A DNA stretch of 64,000 bases, from the NCBI GenBank assembly GCA_030272585.1, contig BSYQ01000012.1, positions 1,612,001 through 1,676,000 on the forward strand, in the 5' to 3' direction. The stretch is from Bryopsis sp. KO-2023 (lineage: Eukaryota > Chlorophyta > Ulvophyceae > Bryopsidales > Bryopsidaceae). Positions 29,801 through 42,059 of the stretch are shown here, one piece after another; positions within the stretch are counted from its first letter, which is position 1; the number at the start of each line of letters is the position of its first letter. The translations under genes and the position numbers were made by a program. The notes beneath the pieces were generated by a model. It was not told where the DNA came from and made no database searches. It saw only the letters and a list, made by a program, of their open reading frames with translations.

Positions 29801-32800
29801 TGACTGAGGGTGGAGACGAGGTGGGTAAAAAACAAAGGGGGAAAAACACCATATGTGTTCAGGAGCAAAGAAAAAAATCCAGCATGCATTTTTTCTTACA
29901 AACCATCCCTGAGTGAAGCAACCCTTCTACATGATTATTGAGTTCTGTTTGGAGTCCTAAAGAGTAGTTTGACAGTTTCAGCCAAATTTGTTTTTCTCTT
30001 TAATTTTCCAAGATTTCACTTTTTTTCTTCTGTTTCTCCATCTTTTTTGATCTGTTTTTCTCCAAAGGTGGATTTTGACCTGGAGCTGGAGAGTAATTCA
30101 ACTTTAAGAATTTCGACATCTTTAACCCCTGAGACAAATTACACGTAAGGAAGAAATTCTCATATTTTTTCTTTCTCGAAAGAGAGGCTCAAAGGAACTT
30201 TTTTCTTCTTTCTCTTTTGGTTGAGGTGCCTAGTGAAAAAACTGTTGAGGGGCTGCCCTCTTGTATACAGTTTTGCTTAATTTTTCTCTTTTTTTAAACT
30301 TGCTTTTTCTTTTTTTATACTTTTCTCTCTATTTTTCAAACTTCCTTGATCTATTTAATGCATTATAGTTTCTGAATCCTGCAGATACTGTTGCTTGGTA
30401 AAAGTTTTGGACCACAGCTTTCTGTTCACTTCTGTTCTATTTTTTTGTTTTATTTTCTCTATCAGGATTTCTGTCGATGAATCGAGGAAGATTTTGGATG
30501 GATACGGCCTGCCTTTGGAATCTTCATCACTCAAAATTTTCGCTAAGAAAATTGACGGTGTATTCGAGCCATTCAGAATGGAGGGGCGGTGTGTTGATTA
30601 ACCAAACAAGTGTTCCAAAATGAATTGCTTCCACCAATACATTTTGTCTTTTATTTTATTTTATTTCCTCAATAAAATATTACTCACAAATGTGATCAAT
30701 GTGGCGCTGTAGATTAGTTAAACACCATATGATTAAAAAAAAAAAACTACCATTCCATTGCTAGTTCAGAAATCGTTCGTTTTCTGTTTTGTTTTTTTTT
30801 TCACTCTATTATCCTCGTTTCTTGTCAGATATGCGATTTTCGAAGCCGGCGAAGATTGGGGGCAAAAAATTGTTGCAGCTTTCAAAGGAAATCCTACATC
30901 CTCCTGCCCTGACATCGAATCAAATACACTTAGCATTTTCCCAATTGCTGGGTCAAAGAATATCAAAACGATCTCCGATATTTTTGCGTTTTACTACTCG
31001 GCCAGCTCGAAGCCATTGGCAAACGATGTAGGAAATCCCAGTAAGTAGCAGAAACTACCGCTTGATTTTTTTTTATGTTTTCCCAGTTATGGTGAGGGGA
31101 AAACCCTAAACCTGACCTAAATGAGAAGATGCTGCTGTCATTATTAACCCGATCCTTGGAAAAATATTTTGTCTCGTTCATGGCATGATTTTTTATTTTG
31201 TTTTTACCATTGCTTTTTTTTTCCTGGTGCAGTTCCCTTTTTTTGGGGGGGGGGAATTAATATCATCCTGCTTTTTAGAATCATTCAAAAAAAGCACTGG
31301 ATGCTCTTCTCAGAAGATTTTCTTTTTTCTGTCAAAAATTGAAAAGTAGAAGAATTGGACCTCCTAGTTTTCTGTTTTTTTCTCATTTTTTTATTATTGT
31401 GTGATTTGTAATTGGCAGTTACGAAACTTCAGCAAGAAAATGAAGGGTCCACCGAGCTCGTGGAATTCGATATCAAAAAATATCTGAACTTGACGGGGCT
31501 GGTCGCTGCTGAATTCTGCTGGTAATAAAAAAGCACCTACCAATTATCTGGCAAGAAAAATGAAACAAAACGCCCTTTCGACGTGGATTATTTGCTCCAG
31601 AGTGTTTTTTTGTTTTGTTTTGTTTTAGCTACTGTGCTGCTGGTTTCAGGGATGACTTCGTTTTGCAAATGCTGATAAATGAGTCTGACATGCAAGCATT
31701 GATTCTGGGATCCGAGAATGGCCAGAGCATAGTGTGGGTAACTTCCATGAAAACTGGAAAACCGGTCCAAGGGGCAAAAGTCACGCTACTTATAGATGAG
31801 AAAAATGAGGTAAAGCAGTTTCCGATAAAAACGAAACGAAAAAAAGAAAGTTCAATAGACAAGCAAAAACAGTAAAAATATTACAACTTTCCTTTTTCGA
31901 TAAGTGCAGTTTTGAACAATTGTATTTACTTTGAGTTTCAAAGTAGAAACATACTGACTTTGCTGTGATGATACAAAAATAAATATATATATATAAATAC
32001 ATATATATTTTTTTTAATGTTTTTCAAAGATTTTTTTTCTCAGTTGTCAAAAATCCCCCCAGGATCACCAAAGACTGGTGGTCATTCCCTTTAATTTTTT
32101 GTCAGACTATGATTGCGATTTTGGAACAAAAAATGCAGGTTTCGGAATTGTCGACCAATGTAACGGATGCAGAAGGAAAAGCTTTCTTCTTTGATGGCCT
32201 ATTATCTGCTGATTTCGCCCACGTGGAATATAAAAAAAAATCTTTTTTCGTGAGAAGGGTCTATAGTGGATATGATGATTTCAAAGAAAGTTCGACCTCG
32301 TTCGTTTTTGACAGAAGGTTGGTGAAACCTGGAGAAACCCTGCACATCAAAGGTAGGAGGAAAAATGAAAAAAAAAGCTAATATATAGATATATAGATAC
32401 ATCATGTACATATTTTCACTCTGAAAGAAACTTTTTTTTATCGAATGTATTTTCGCGAGAACTTCCTTTTTTTGCGGGAATTTATTTTTGCCATTTGGAA
32501 AGGTGGCGAAAATGAATTCCAGGCAAAAAAAAAAAAGTTTTTCTAGAGTATTATAGGCCTTATCCTAACGTTCGATTTCCACAATCTTTAAAGGATGAAA
32601 AATTTGGACTGGTTTTCCAATACTTTTTCTCATTCTTTTGTGGAGGTAAAAGGCAATCCTGAATCATTTTCAAAGAGTTGTGATTCTCACAGTTTCTTTC
32701 TGGTAACTTTCACATTTATTTCCTTGCACAATAAAAGGGTTTTTTTTCTGTTTTCTAACTACAGGTTACTCCAGAGGACCTGCTCTGACTAAATCTGCAA

Positions 32801-35800
32801 AAATCACCATATATCCTTCATTCGACCCCGAAAACGCTGAAGATCAAAGTCTTTCCATTGACATTGATGAGAAATTTGGAACCTTTGAGCTGAAAATCCC
32901 GGTCCCCGAAAATGCAACCAATACAAAGTACTATGTTTCGTTACCTCATGACCACGAAAGTTTCACGGTGGGGAATCCGAGGCCACCCACTGTGGGTCTG
33001 ACTGTGGATGCCCCCTTTTGGGTGAGTTGATTTTTTTTGACCTTGCTTCCCTGCTTTTCTCAGTTTTTCTTAATTGAATGTCATGGAAAATGACCTTCAG
33101 AAAAACAAAAAAACGACTATCTGCATCCCGAGAAGTTTCTCAGAATCTCAGGGGGGAATGAATTTTTGACAAAAGAAAGAAAAGCTTTGAAGATTTTTTA
33201 TTTTTTTTCAGTCCAAACCTGATGCCAAAGTGATGGTGAACATCACAGCAGAGAGTTTCATCGGAGCTGCTGTTGGGGATGCAAAAATTACACTCACTTG
33301 GTCCATCCCAGGTAATAAATGAATTTGCTCTCTTCAATGGGTGGGGTGTTTTATTGTTTTTCAGTTTTTGCGAATCAAATCAGGAACGAGAAGTTGAGTC
33401 ATTGCACGCTACAGCACATTATTTTCGAAAAATTCTGAAAGATGTTTACTCATCTGTACTTAGATGAAGAGGAACTCTTGGAAGGAGAGGTGGAGTTGAT
33501 CACAGATTCTTTGGGAAAAGTTTCGACGGAAATAGATTTGAGTTTGCTGGAAAGAACGCCTTCCTCAGACGCAAGTCTGGAAATTGAGGTTTCTTGGGTG
33601 GGGCCCACCAGAGAGCTCCTCGAAGAAAGTGCATCGGTCCAGTGAGTGATCTTTTTTTTTAATTCATTTCTCATCTTACGCTTTTGTTGAGGGATCAAAA
33701 TCTTACGATCTTTGATATCGATTTTTAAATTTTTGTGCTATTTTCTGTAGTATATTTTTTTCTCTGTTGAAGTTCCTGATTTTTGCACTTGATGTCTTGA
33801 ACACTTGTGTTTCTTTTTTACTTTCTAATTCTTACAGGTTGAGACAGGCTGATGTGGAGATTGAGTTTGATCGGAGCGTTGGGACCGATTTCCCTGGTCA
33901 AGAGTTTGGCGTGAAAGTGTCTCTGACTGACCTCAAAGGAAAAGCCCTCAAAAAAAGAACAGTGGTTGTGGACTTGAAGCAAATTTCCAACCCTGAAATC
34001 GACCTTCCGTCCAAAAATTCTCAACCACTGGATGAGGCCATCGTCGACTCTTGCAAAATACAATCGAGTAAGTTTTTGACTGAAGAAAATATATTCTGGA
34101 CGAAAAGCACTATGTTTTTGGATTCATATACATGTAGTTTTTTGGGTCAGTCTAGGTATGAGCTCAAATGCAAAGACAGACAGTAAGTAAAAAATCCCTT
34201 TCTCTCTGGTGGAAACATCTTATCTTTTTTTTTTTTTTTTTGAAATTTAAAAAAAACCAGTGAAAAAAAAATCAGACTCAAACTCAAACTGAGTATCAAT
34301 CAGAAGGCACAGATAGAATGGCAAACAGTGTTTTTCTTTTTTCTTTTTTTTTCCGACTATTTGCCGGAGAAAAGACGATATTGATTAAATTGTGCCATTG
34401 ATCGTGGATTCAAAGTGAGATTTATGTGAAATATCTATTTTTTCCCTCCCAGATTTGAAAGGGTATGACTGTCGATTTTCGATCCCTGATTTGGGGATTT
34501 TCGCCTTGGAGACTTGCATCGAAATCGGAACCAATTCAAAGGACAAGATCTGTAGGATTTTAACAATGGGGAAAACGGCTGAAATGTGGAAAGAAGATGG
34601 GTGAGTGAAGATCGCAATGTGTGTGTATGTGTGGAGGGGAAGGTTCTTCAGAAAAAACAAGGTCCAATAAATTTCTCAGGGAAAAAAGCCAAGTTGCAGA
34701 CACACTGAAATATTGTTACTCTCTTTTTCAAGCGTTCTTTTGGTAGCATTACACATTCATTAATCAGGAATGCAAGTGTTATCAGCCCCGGTTAATTTAA
34801 CTTCGTTTTGGGTCTGGTTTAAATCTAGATTAGTCAAGGACCATCTGAGGATGGAGCTCGTGAGACTGACAGAGGGCCCCCACAAAGTTGGAGATCAAGT
34901 GAAGTTTGGCATCGAAAACCCCTACCAGAATGCAAAGGCGCTCATCATGTGGGGGAGTCGCTCTGGAGTAAATCACAAGGTATGGGAGGAAAAACACTAC
35001 ACCCATTATTTCCCTTCCAATTCTTTCCAAGTGAACCCAAGCCCACGCATCCACAGAGTCTAAAAATGATTCTTGCTCAGTGACATGTTTAAACAATTCT
35101 TGACTTTTTCAAGTGTTGAATAGAATTGTTTGGCTTCACTGGGAATGCACTCAAATTACTGCCGTATGTTTGTTTGCAGATAATGCCCATCAACGACAGC
35201 AGTTTGCATGAATTCTCGATCGATCTGGGGGAAAATTGCGAAAGGGGTTGCAGCCTGAGTGTGGGAGTGATGGTCCCCAGACAGACGGAGGGCATCGCTC
35301 TCAATCCCAATGGAGTCCCTGTTTCAAAACTGTTCGATTTGGCCATGCCCCATTCCACTGAGCTCACCTCCAAAATATACATCAAAACGGTCTGTGGCTG
35401 TGGTGGAATTAGGAACCGTTTTTTTTTGTGGGGGGGGTGTGGACTTGGAAGAACTACTGGAATGACTTGATGCAAGACATTTTCTTGATTTATCATTACA
35501 TGAAAATAAATGTTAAGTATTTTTTTTTTTGGGGGGGGGGGGTCGGGATCGGATATGTGCACCAATCCAAACTGCTTTTTTTGATAATATTGAGTCACTA
35601 TTCCTGAGATATTTGTGTGGATTAATGTTGCTGCAGGATGTGCCTGTGGATGTGGAGATCACGTTTCCAGATGTTGAAGAGGATGAATCCAAAGACTTTG
35701 TGATTCCCCCTGGGGAAAAAACAACCATCCAAGTAAACATCACCGATCCAGAAATCGACGAGGCCGAAGTCACAGTGATTGCCGTGGATAAGGCGATTCT

Positions 35801-38800
35801 CGAGCTGCTGCCCTATGCCCTCAAGGATTTGACGGGGGCTCTGGAATTCACCGATATTTTGGACTTTGGATTTTCGAGCTCGGGAGCTGACCTGGTGTCT
35901 CCAAGGGCCATCGAAATCTTGATCCAAGACTTCATGCGCAAAAAGAAAATAGACCCATGGTTCGAGCCACTCAGTGAGGTAACTTTTCACTAGCGAATTT
36001 AACCAAAAGAAATTCCTCCACATGTTGATTTTGCTTCTTTCTGTTCCCATTAAACTCCTGCAGTTCTCTTTCTTCGATGAGTTTTTTTTAATTATTGTTA
36101 TGTAGTAAATGATCTATTGTCTTTTTGTTGCAGTTGGATCCAGACTATTATTCTTCTGTTGTGGATAAAACAGAAGAAGAATATGTGGATTCGAGAAGCA
36201 AGTTCGTAACAGTAAAAGAGGGCTCCTTTTTCCCCTACGAAAAAGGTGATGAGAGTCCACCATGCTTCAGCTGAAGTCAAACTTAATAATGATTCCACAA
36301 AAAGAAACCCCATGAATGTTTTGGGTAAAGGTCATGACCATTTGTGCTCATCAGCACAAACATAACTAAAACTCTTTTATTCAACAAACTTGAATAAAAC
36401 ACCAGAAGAAATTTAATTTGAGCGTTTCATTTTGTTCTATAGAATTTGAACAGAAATTTTTCATGCACTAGTTTTTGACACACATATCTTGGTACAATAC
36501 TTGTAGCTGAGCACCAGGGTTTCTTAATTTCAGTTTTTTTTCTTTCGGGGAAAAAAAAACCAGAGGATTCCTTTGTCTGAATTTCCTTGTGACCTCTCGG
36601 CCCAAGCTTTCTCGTCTCGGTCCACTTACGAAAGATTCGGCGGCGGAGGAGGTGGTGGTGGTGGCGGCGGCGGCGGCGGTGGAGGTGGCGGCGGCGGCGG
36701 TGGAGGTGGCGGCGGCGGCTCCCGTGCTTTTGCTTCTTCTGCTGCCGTTGCTTCTGAAAACGGAAGGTCTGGGGCTGCAAGCGCTTCCAGTGCAGCACCC
36801 CCCCCTTCAGGCAGCGTTCGAGTTTTGGAGGACTTCGTGTCTACTGCACTGTTTGAAACCGTGATTGCGAAGGGTGGGATCGCCATCGTCAATTTTGCCG
36901 CACCCGACAACCTTGGGACGTTCAACATCAGAGCTTACGTCGCAACCGGTAGGCCTACTTCCGACCATGATCACCACCATAGTATCCGAATGATGTGGCA
37001 ACTTGGATCTTCTGGCTGGTTTTCAACATTGTAGTGCTTGTTCGTTTTTATCCTCATATTTTTTTCTTTACGGTGAGATCTTAGTCTGTTTTTCAACTTC
37101 TTGTTGCAGCAAATGAAAAGTATGGTAGCGTGGAAAGAGAGCTTATCGTGAGGCGGGCAATTTCCCTGACACCATCGGCACCCAGATTTGCCCGAGTGGG
37201 GGATGAATTTGAGGCGGGAGCAGTGGTCACTGTTTCTGGGACCAACCCATCCCAAACCAATGTTTCGGTTGCCATCGATCTGCTGGAGGGGGCGTTCTTG
37301 GAAATTGTTGGGAAATCTGAAAGGATCGTCAAACTGGGGGAAGATGGCACGGAGGAAGTCAGATTCCGGTTCAAAGCCAAGCAAATGGGGGACGCTAAAT
37401 TCAAGATCACTGCGGGTATTTGTGTTTTCAACCTTTTCAGGCCACAACAAGGCCAGAAAAACTTTTCTGCTAGGGAAAGCTGAGTGGTACAAGAACGCAA
37501 CCCCCCCCACCCCCCCCAGTTGACTTTTGTTGCACCACCGTTCCTCAGTTGTGTGCTAACTTTTTGATGTGTGGGTGTTTTTCTGGAAGAAATTGGAGGC
37601 CAAGGTGCCAGTGATGCGTTGGTGATAAACTTTCCGGTAGAGGGCTTACAAGAGGCTGTTACTATCGCTACTTCTTTTGCCATCGATGGAAATTCCAGCA
37701 GCCAGTGGCAAGAGGGGTTGCAGCTGCCCCAAGCTGTTCCCGGAAGCGGAGCAATCGCCATTCAAGCTGGAGTGGGGCGCCTGCCAGCTGTCCTCTCCAT
37801 GGCTGATCAGCTCTACGAATCAAATCCAGAGTAGGAGCAATAGACTACCCCTTCATTTTTCCTTGCAAAATTTTTTATGGTCCTCTGTATTTCTTCACAC
37901 TGCTGGAGAGACTGATAGACTTAAGGGAGCCAATATACCTCAGATTTCTCTATTGTCCTGATTTTGGTTTTGTTTTCTTTTCGACAGCCACAAGTGCCCC
38001 ATCGATGCGACCTTTGCTTTGGCCTTGGTGGCAGTCCCTTTCGTAACGGAGACTTACAAGGTGTTGGACCTGGATCCAGCCAGCCTGGACGGAAATACTC
38101 TGGAGGTCATCAATGGCATCCAGTCAAATTTCACCAGTGGCCTGGAGTCCTTGCAAGAAATGACCCGGGATGGGATCGGGCTGGACTACTTTTTGAACTG
38201 CAAGAAATACCCCCGAACGTTCCCCACACGGCCATCGCTGACCATGAATGCACGAGGGGTGTTTCTGTTGCGTTTGTTGAAGGACGACTTGGACACCCTT
38301 GAAAGAGAGGTAAGCTAAGAGAACAAGGAAACTTTTTCGACACTTTTTGAACAAGACTGTTTCCTCTTTTGAATGGTTTCTTTTGGATTCTTGCTTGTAA
38401 GGTGGTGAAAAATGGTATCCTTCCTTTGGAGTCTTTGAACGAGGGCTGGACTTCTGCCTTGGAAACTGCCCTTCTAGATGAGGCGAAATCCAGCAGAAAG
38501 AACAAGCGAGCCATCTACATCGCAAGTCTGGCTCTCGCACGGTAAGAGGAAAAACCGAAAGCAATGCAGGGATGGAACGTTCTATGGAGTGGAGAGGCTT
38601 GAGGGAAAGGAACATATATTTTTTATTATTATTCGCCTCAAACTTTGTATTCCTCTGTTCTGTTGGCCTTAGGGCTGCTTTGGGTGGGGACTGGGTTCCG
38701 CCACCGGAGACCAGCAAACGAATCGTGGAACACCTGTCCATGGATAGACTGTCGGAAGAGTTCGATTCGATGGATGTCGAGAGTCAGACGTACTACATCC

Positions 38801-40158
38801 TGACCCGCATTTCGATGGATGGAGGGGAAAACCACCCAGATATTCAGAAAGCCATCAACTTGTGGACATCAAATTTCAGAGTGACTGGAAGGACTGCGTA
38901 TATCGCACGATCCAAGGGTTCCTCCACTCCGGCGTCCAATATCGCAAACTCCCTGGCGCTGATGGTGATGCTCAAAGCCAAAGTGGAGAATCCGTTGCTG
39001 GGAAAGCTTGCCAACTACATCGGCAGCCCTCCCGTGAGCCAGTATGGCTTCCGCGTGTTTTCGGATTTCGACAAGGCTGTGGCGATAGTCTCTCTGAGGG
39101 ATTACGATGTGGACCGCGGCAGCGATCAACCGGACCTCAAACTGGAAGTCAGGAGTGGGGAAGCAAACTTACTCGATGTAAGTGTATGCGAAGTATTGAT
39201 ACTTCCCATACGATATCGTTTCGGTGTTTTCCTTGCATGAACTGTTTCTGCCTGATATGTTATATAGATATCGTGCTTTTTGTTGGTGTCAGGTTGAATT
39301 CAGTGGAAATGCCAACCCAGTGGCGTCCTCCAGTACCCCATGGGAAGAACTGGTTTCTCCCCCTGAACCACTCGAGTTTCTTGCGGGTGGAATCGGCGAA
39401 GTCACGCTGGCGGCGGCGCTGACATTCGTTCCTGCCGAAATCCTCCGTTTCCCCACATATAGGGGCATTTTCGTTCAGCGCTCCATATCCATCGCGGACT
39501 CTGAAGATGAAAACAAGATGTCCCTGAAAACCATCCCCGTGACTTCGGTGGTTGAGGTTTCTGTGCAGTTCACCACGCCGGACAGGCTGGGGCCCACCAC
39601 AGTCAGGGTGTTGATGCCAGCCGGACTGGAGCCCGTGGACCCAAACATCGATGGATCTGAGGACACATGCCCAGTTCCGTTCGCGAGCTTTTTTGGGGGT
39701 GGTTCCTTTTTCTTCTTCACTTGCCCTGACCAGGTGCGAAAGCCATCCCTCTTTTCTCGATTGACCGCTTTTCATACCAGTTCCCCCCAAGTCTTGAGGG
39801 GAATTGTATTCTGTAGGAGACGGAACCGTCGGTTGTGACCTTCAGATTCAACAGCGTGAATGCTGGCACGCAAACTGTCAATTTTCGAGCAGTCGCCGCC
39901 ACGGCGGGGACGTTCACTTTGCCGCCCGTGAAGGCGTTTGTCAACGAACAGCCGGAGGTGATGGGTCTCAGTCCTGGCAGCGAATTGGAAATTTGTTCGG
40001 GTAAAAACTGCGTGGCTGTGGAGGACGCACCACCAGAGACCCCTAAAAGCTGTCCCAACGACTGTAGCGACAACGGCGCTTGTGATTTGGATTCCGGCGT
40101 CTGCCTGTGTCTGAAAGGGTTCAGGGGGAAAGATTGTGGCAAACTGGAGGTAGCCTGA
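26885..40158 (+). CDS. Secreted bacterial-type alpha-2-macroglobulin, 33 exons, no thioester
   Basis: About 2,180 aa. Proteins of this family trap proteases. Exon 1 joined to exon 2 gives a signal peptide (MKRQRQPPPHPATAI, then core LAAFLLLTSGFCSA). Macroglobulin blocks follow: GRFRWVTTYIARWDPDESW (exon 4), SIVWVTSMKTGKPVQGAKV (exon 15), FDRRLVKPGETLHIKG (exon 16), VTVIAVDKAILELLP (exon 24) and PSAPRFARVGDEFEAGAVV (exon 27). The layout matches the large bacterial-type macroglobulins better than animal ones. At the place of the bait region, exon 26 encodes 27 Gly (36,639-36,719) flanked by Ser/Ala/Arg-rich text. At the thioester position (exon 29) the sequence is HKCPIDATFALAL, so the C-x-E-Q motif is missing. 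The C-terminus is an EGF-like domain (CPNDCSDNGACD, CLCLKGFRGKDC), stop TGA 40,156. All intron phases agree. Exon 2's donor and the donor of exon 23 are the least certain. A retrotransposon sits just upstream. Confidence 0.88.
26885..40158 (+). other. Exon map of the macroglobulin gene
   Basis: Exons: 26885-26930, 27108-27304 (end uncertain), 27503-27616, 27739-27880, 27970-28140, 28406-28467, 28700-28804, 28995-29086, 29217-29342, 29694-29820, 30068-30144, 30466-30588, 30829-31040, 31419-31521, 31650-31809, 32106-32352, 32765-33021, 33212-33311, 33464-33641, 33838-34067, 34453-34600, 34829-34979, 35180-35389, 35637-35978, 36134-36245, 36535-36948, 37110-37415, 37590-37830, 37988-38309, 38402-38541, 38673-39177, 39293-39733, 39817-40158. 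Introns are mostly 80-400 bp, GT-AG, with T-rich 3' ends. The sum is 6,543 nt. Confidence 0.8.
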
Positions 40159-41502
40159 TTTTAGGATGGTTGGCTGAATGGTGATCAACTAATTTTGAAG
40201 AATATTTATATTTGCACTGTGTATTATATCCCAACTGTCAATAGTGAAGTTTTAGTTCAGGCTTTATTTTTGTTTTCATACTAGATTTTCAATGTGGTCA
40301 ACTTAAGGTGGAGGATGAAGAGGAGTTTGATTTTGATGAACGATTTTGTAGTTCCAATATGCATGATTATTATTAGAACTGTGATGTGTGTAATGCCTTT
40401 CTTGATTTTCCTTAAAGCCAAAGATCTCGGAGATGAAAATTCCACTTCATTCACATGTTTTTGAGATAAGCAGTGCTTATTAAGCACCACTTGATGAATA
40501 TATGCAGCTTTCCGGGTGACCAAAGAAACACCTGAAAAAAGTTCACAACTCACAAATGCGAATATGATTTGGGAAAAGATCAGGGTCGAGGAAAAAGCAC
40601 ATTCGAATTCGAGAGGAGTCTGTGGTTGTGGACTTCAGTAACAAAAAAAGCGAAACAAGAAAAATAAAATGGGCGGGGGCCCCCTTGTCTCACTCCTAAA
40701 AACATTGATTGAACTAGAACGATTACAAGTGACTACGCGTTTTTTCGGTTTCAACGAAAATGTAAGAGTGCCTTGACACAAATTAATCCCATACAAGATT
40801 TGTTTTTTCCTCGGTTTCGAGTTTGTCATGTTGGGGATTTGTCAATTTCTCTTCAGTACCTGAATTGAGTGGCGAACACTGCTCTATTTTTTGCTAGATG
40901 ACAGGGTAAAAATTTGCGAGCTCTACAGACAGAATATCAAGCAATTCCGATTCGCGTTTCGTGATGCGGTCATTAAAGAACTCCCAAACACAGCACCAAT
41001 CATCACACCTTGTGAGAAAAAATATATCTACCTATCTATAGAATTGTTTTTCCAGAAGCCACGACAATCGCTTGTCCCCCCAGTTCCAAAAAACTCATTT
41101 AATGAAGGTACTTGATTCATTGATATTTTTCTTGTCTTTCAAAATTGATCGAAATATATAAGCATAACATCCTGGCATGATTTTTTTAATCCGTGGCTGG
41201 CTTCTGTCCGTCTGGAACAACAGTCTGTGTTGGAATTCTTTTGTTTTGTTTTCTCTCCATCGTTTTTTTTTTTTTGCAGCAAACAAAAATTCCACATAAA
41301 AATCACAGTGAAACATTTTCAAGCACTGGTTTGTCTGGTTGGGTGGAAGGGAACCATGCAGAAACCCTTCCACACTCGAAGAGACAGTTCATTTTACGCG
41401 TGGATTTCCCCACATCAAGTGTTGGTGATTTTTCAAAAAAGCATACTCAGAATCTGCCCGTCATTATGGTTAAAAGACAAATTTTCTTATTGCATTTCGT
41501 GG
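40159..41502. other. Intergenic region
   Basis: No secure gene. Open frames bounded by splice-like signals occur at about 40,901-41,011 (DDRVKICELYRQNIKQFRF...) and 41,280-41,518 (QTKIPHKNHSETFSSTG...), but their phases do not join into one model. No convincing poly(A) signal was seen for the macroglobulin gene. Confidence 0.4.
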
Positions 41503-41587
41503 GCACAAGTGGCTGAGTGGTCCAAGGCGTCAGACTTAAGACCTGATGGAGCTAGTCTCCGCGTGGGTTCGAACCCCACCTTGTGCA
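41503..41587 (+). tRNA. tRNA-Leu(UAA)
   Basis: Acceptor GCACAAG pairs perfectly with CTTGTGC and the discriminator is A. The D arm GCTGAGTGGTCCAAGGC is the A box, the anticodon loop is CTTAAGA (anticodon UAA at 41,537-41,539), and a long variable arm (TGGAGCTAGTCTCCGC) is present as expected for leucine. The T arm GTGGGTTCGAACCCCAC is perfect. The last pair of the anticodon stem is an A-C mismatch (TCAGA/CCTGA). No T-run follows closely; the first TTTT on this strand is about 70 bp downstream, which is late for Pol III. Confidence 0.9.
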
Positions 41588-41916
41588 AGGATATTATACC
41601 CATCAACCCTACACATTAAAAATACAGAGGAGTGGACTTGGAGAGGCAAGCTTGCCTTTTTCCTTAAGGAAACGAACCTTTCCTTTTAATCTTAAGGAGA
41701 AATAGAGATACAGAGTTTGCAGCTGCAGGCTGCTTCGAATTTCCTAGAGAATCTCCCCGACAGGAGCAAGAAGTTGTCCCCTGGATGTCAGACAACATGC
41801 GATCATTGGTTGATCTTCATGGCACTGTCAAATCATAAACAGGTGGCACATCATTTCCTCGTTTTTTTCTGTTGACGCAACATTTCGTGCTGGGGCAGTC
41901 TCATCGACGCCCCTGG

Positions 41917-41924
41917 TATAAATA
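41917..41924 (+). promoter_or_regulatory. TATA box of the poly-Gly gene
   Basis: TATAAATA lies 136 bp upstream of the ATG at 42,060, in otherwise mixed sequence. Transcription would start near 41,950. Confidence 0.6.
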
Positions 41925-42059
41925 CACAGGCTGCGCAGCAACCCTCAGCAAAAAAAACAGCCAAATCGTCTGTTGCGATTTACAAAGCGTGTTTGAAAAT
42001 TTTTCTGAAAAGAAATACGTCTACTGCTACCTGCCCCATACTGCCTGCCACCTGCCCCA

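Noticed and set aside
41193-41518. Open frame upstream of the tRNA as an extra macroglobulin exon or separate gene
   Set aside because: It runs into the tRNA gene, and its phase does not match the candidate exon at 40,901; the macroglobulin already ends with a stop after the EGF-like domain.
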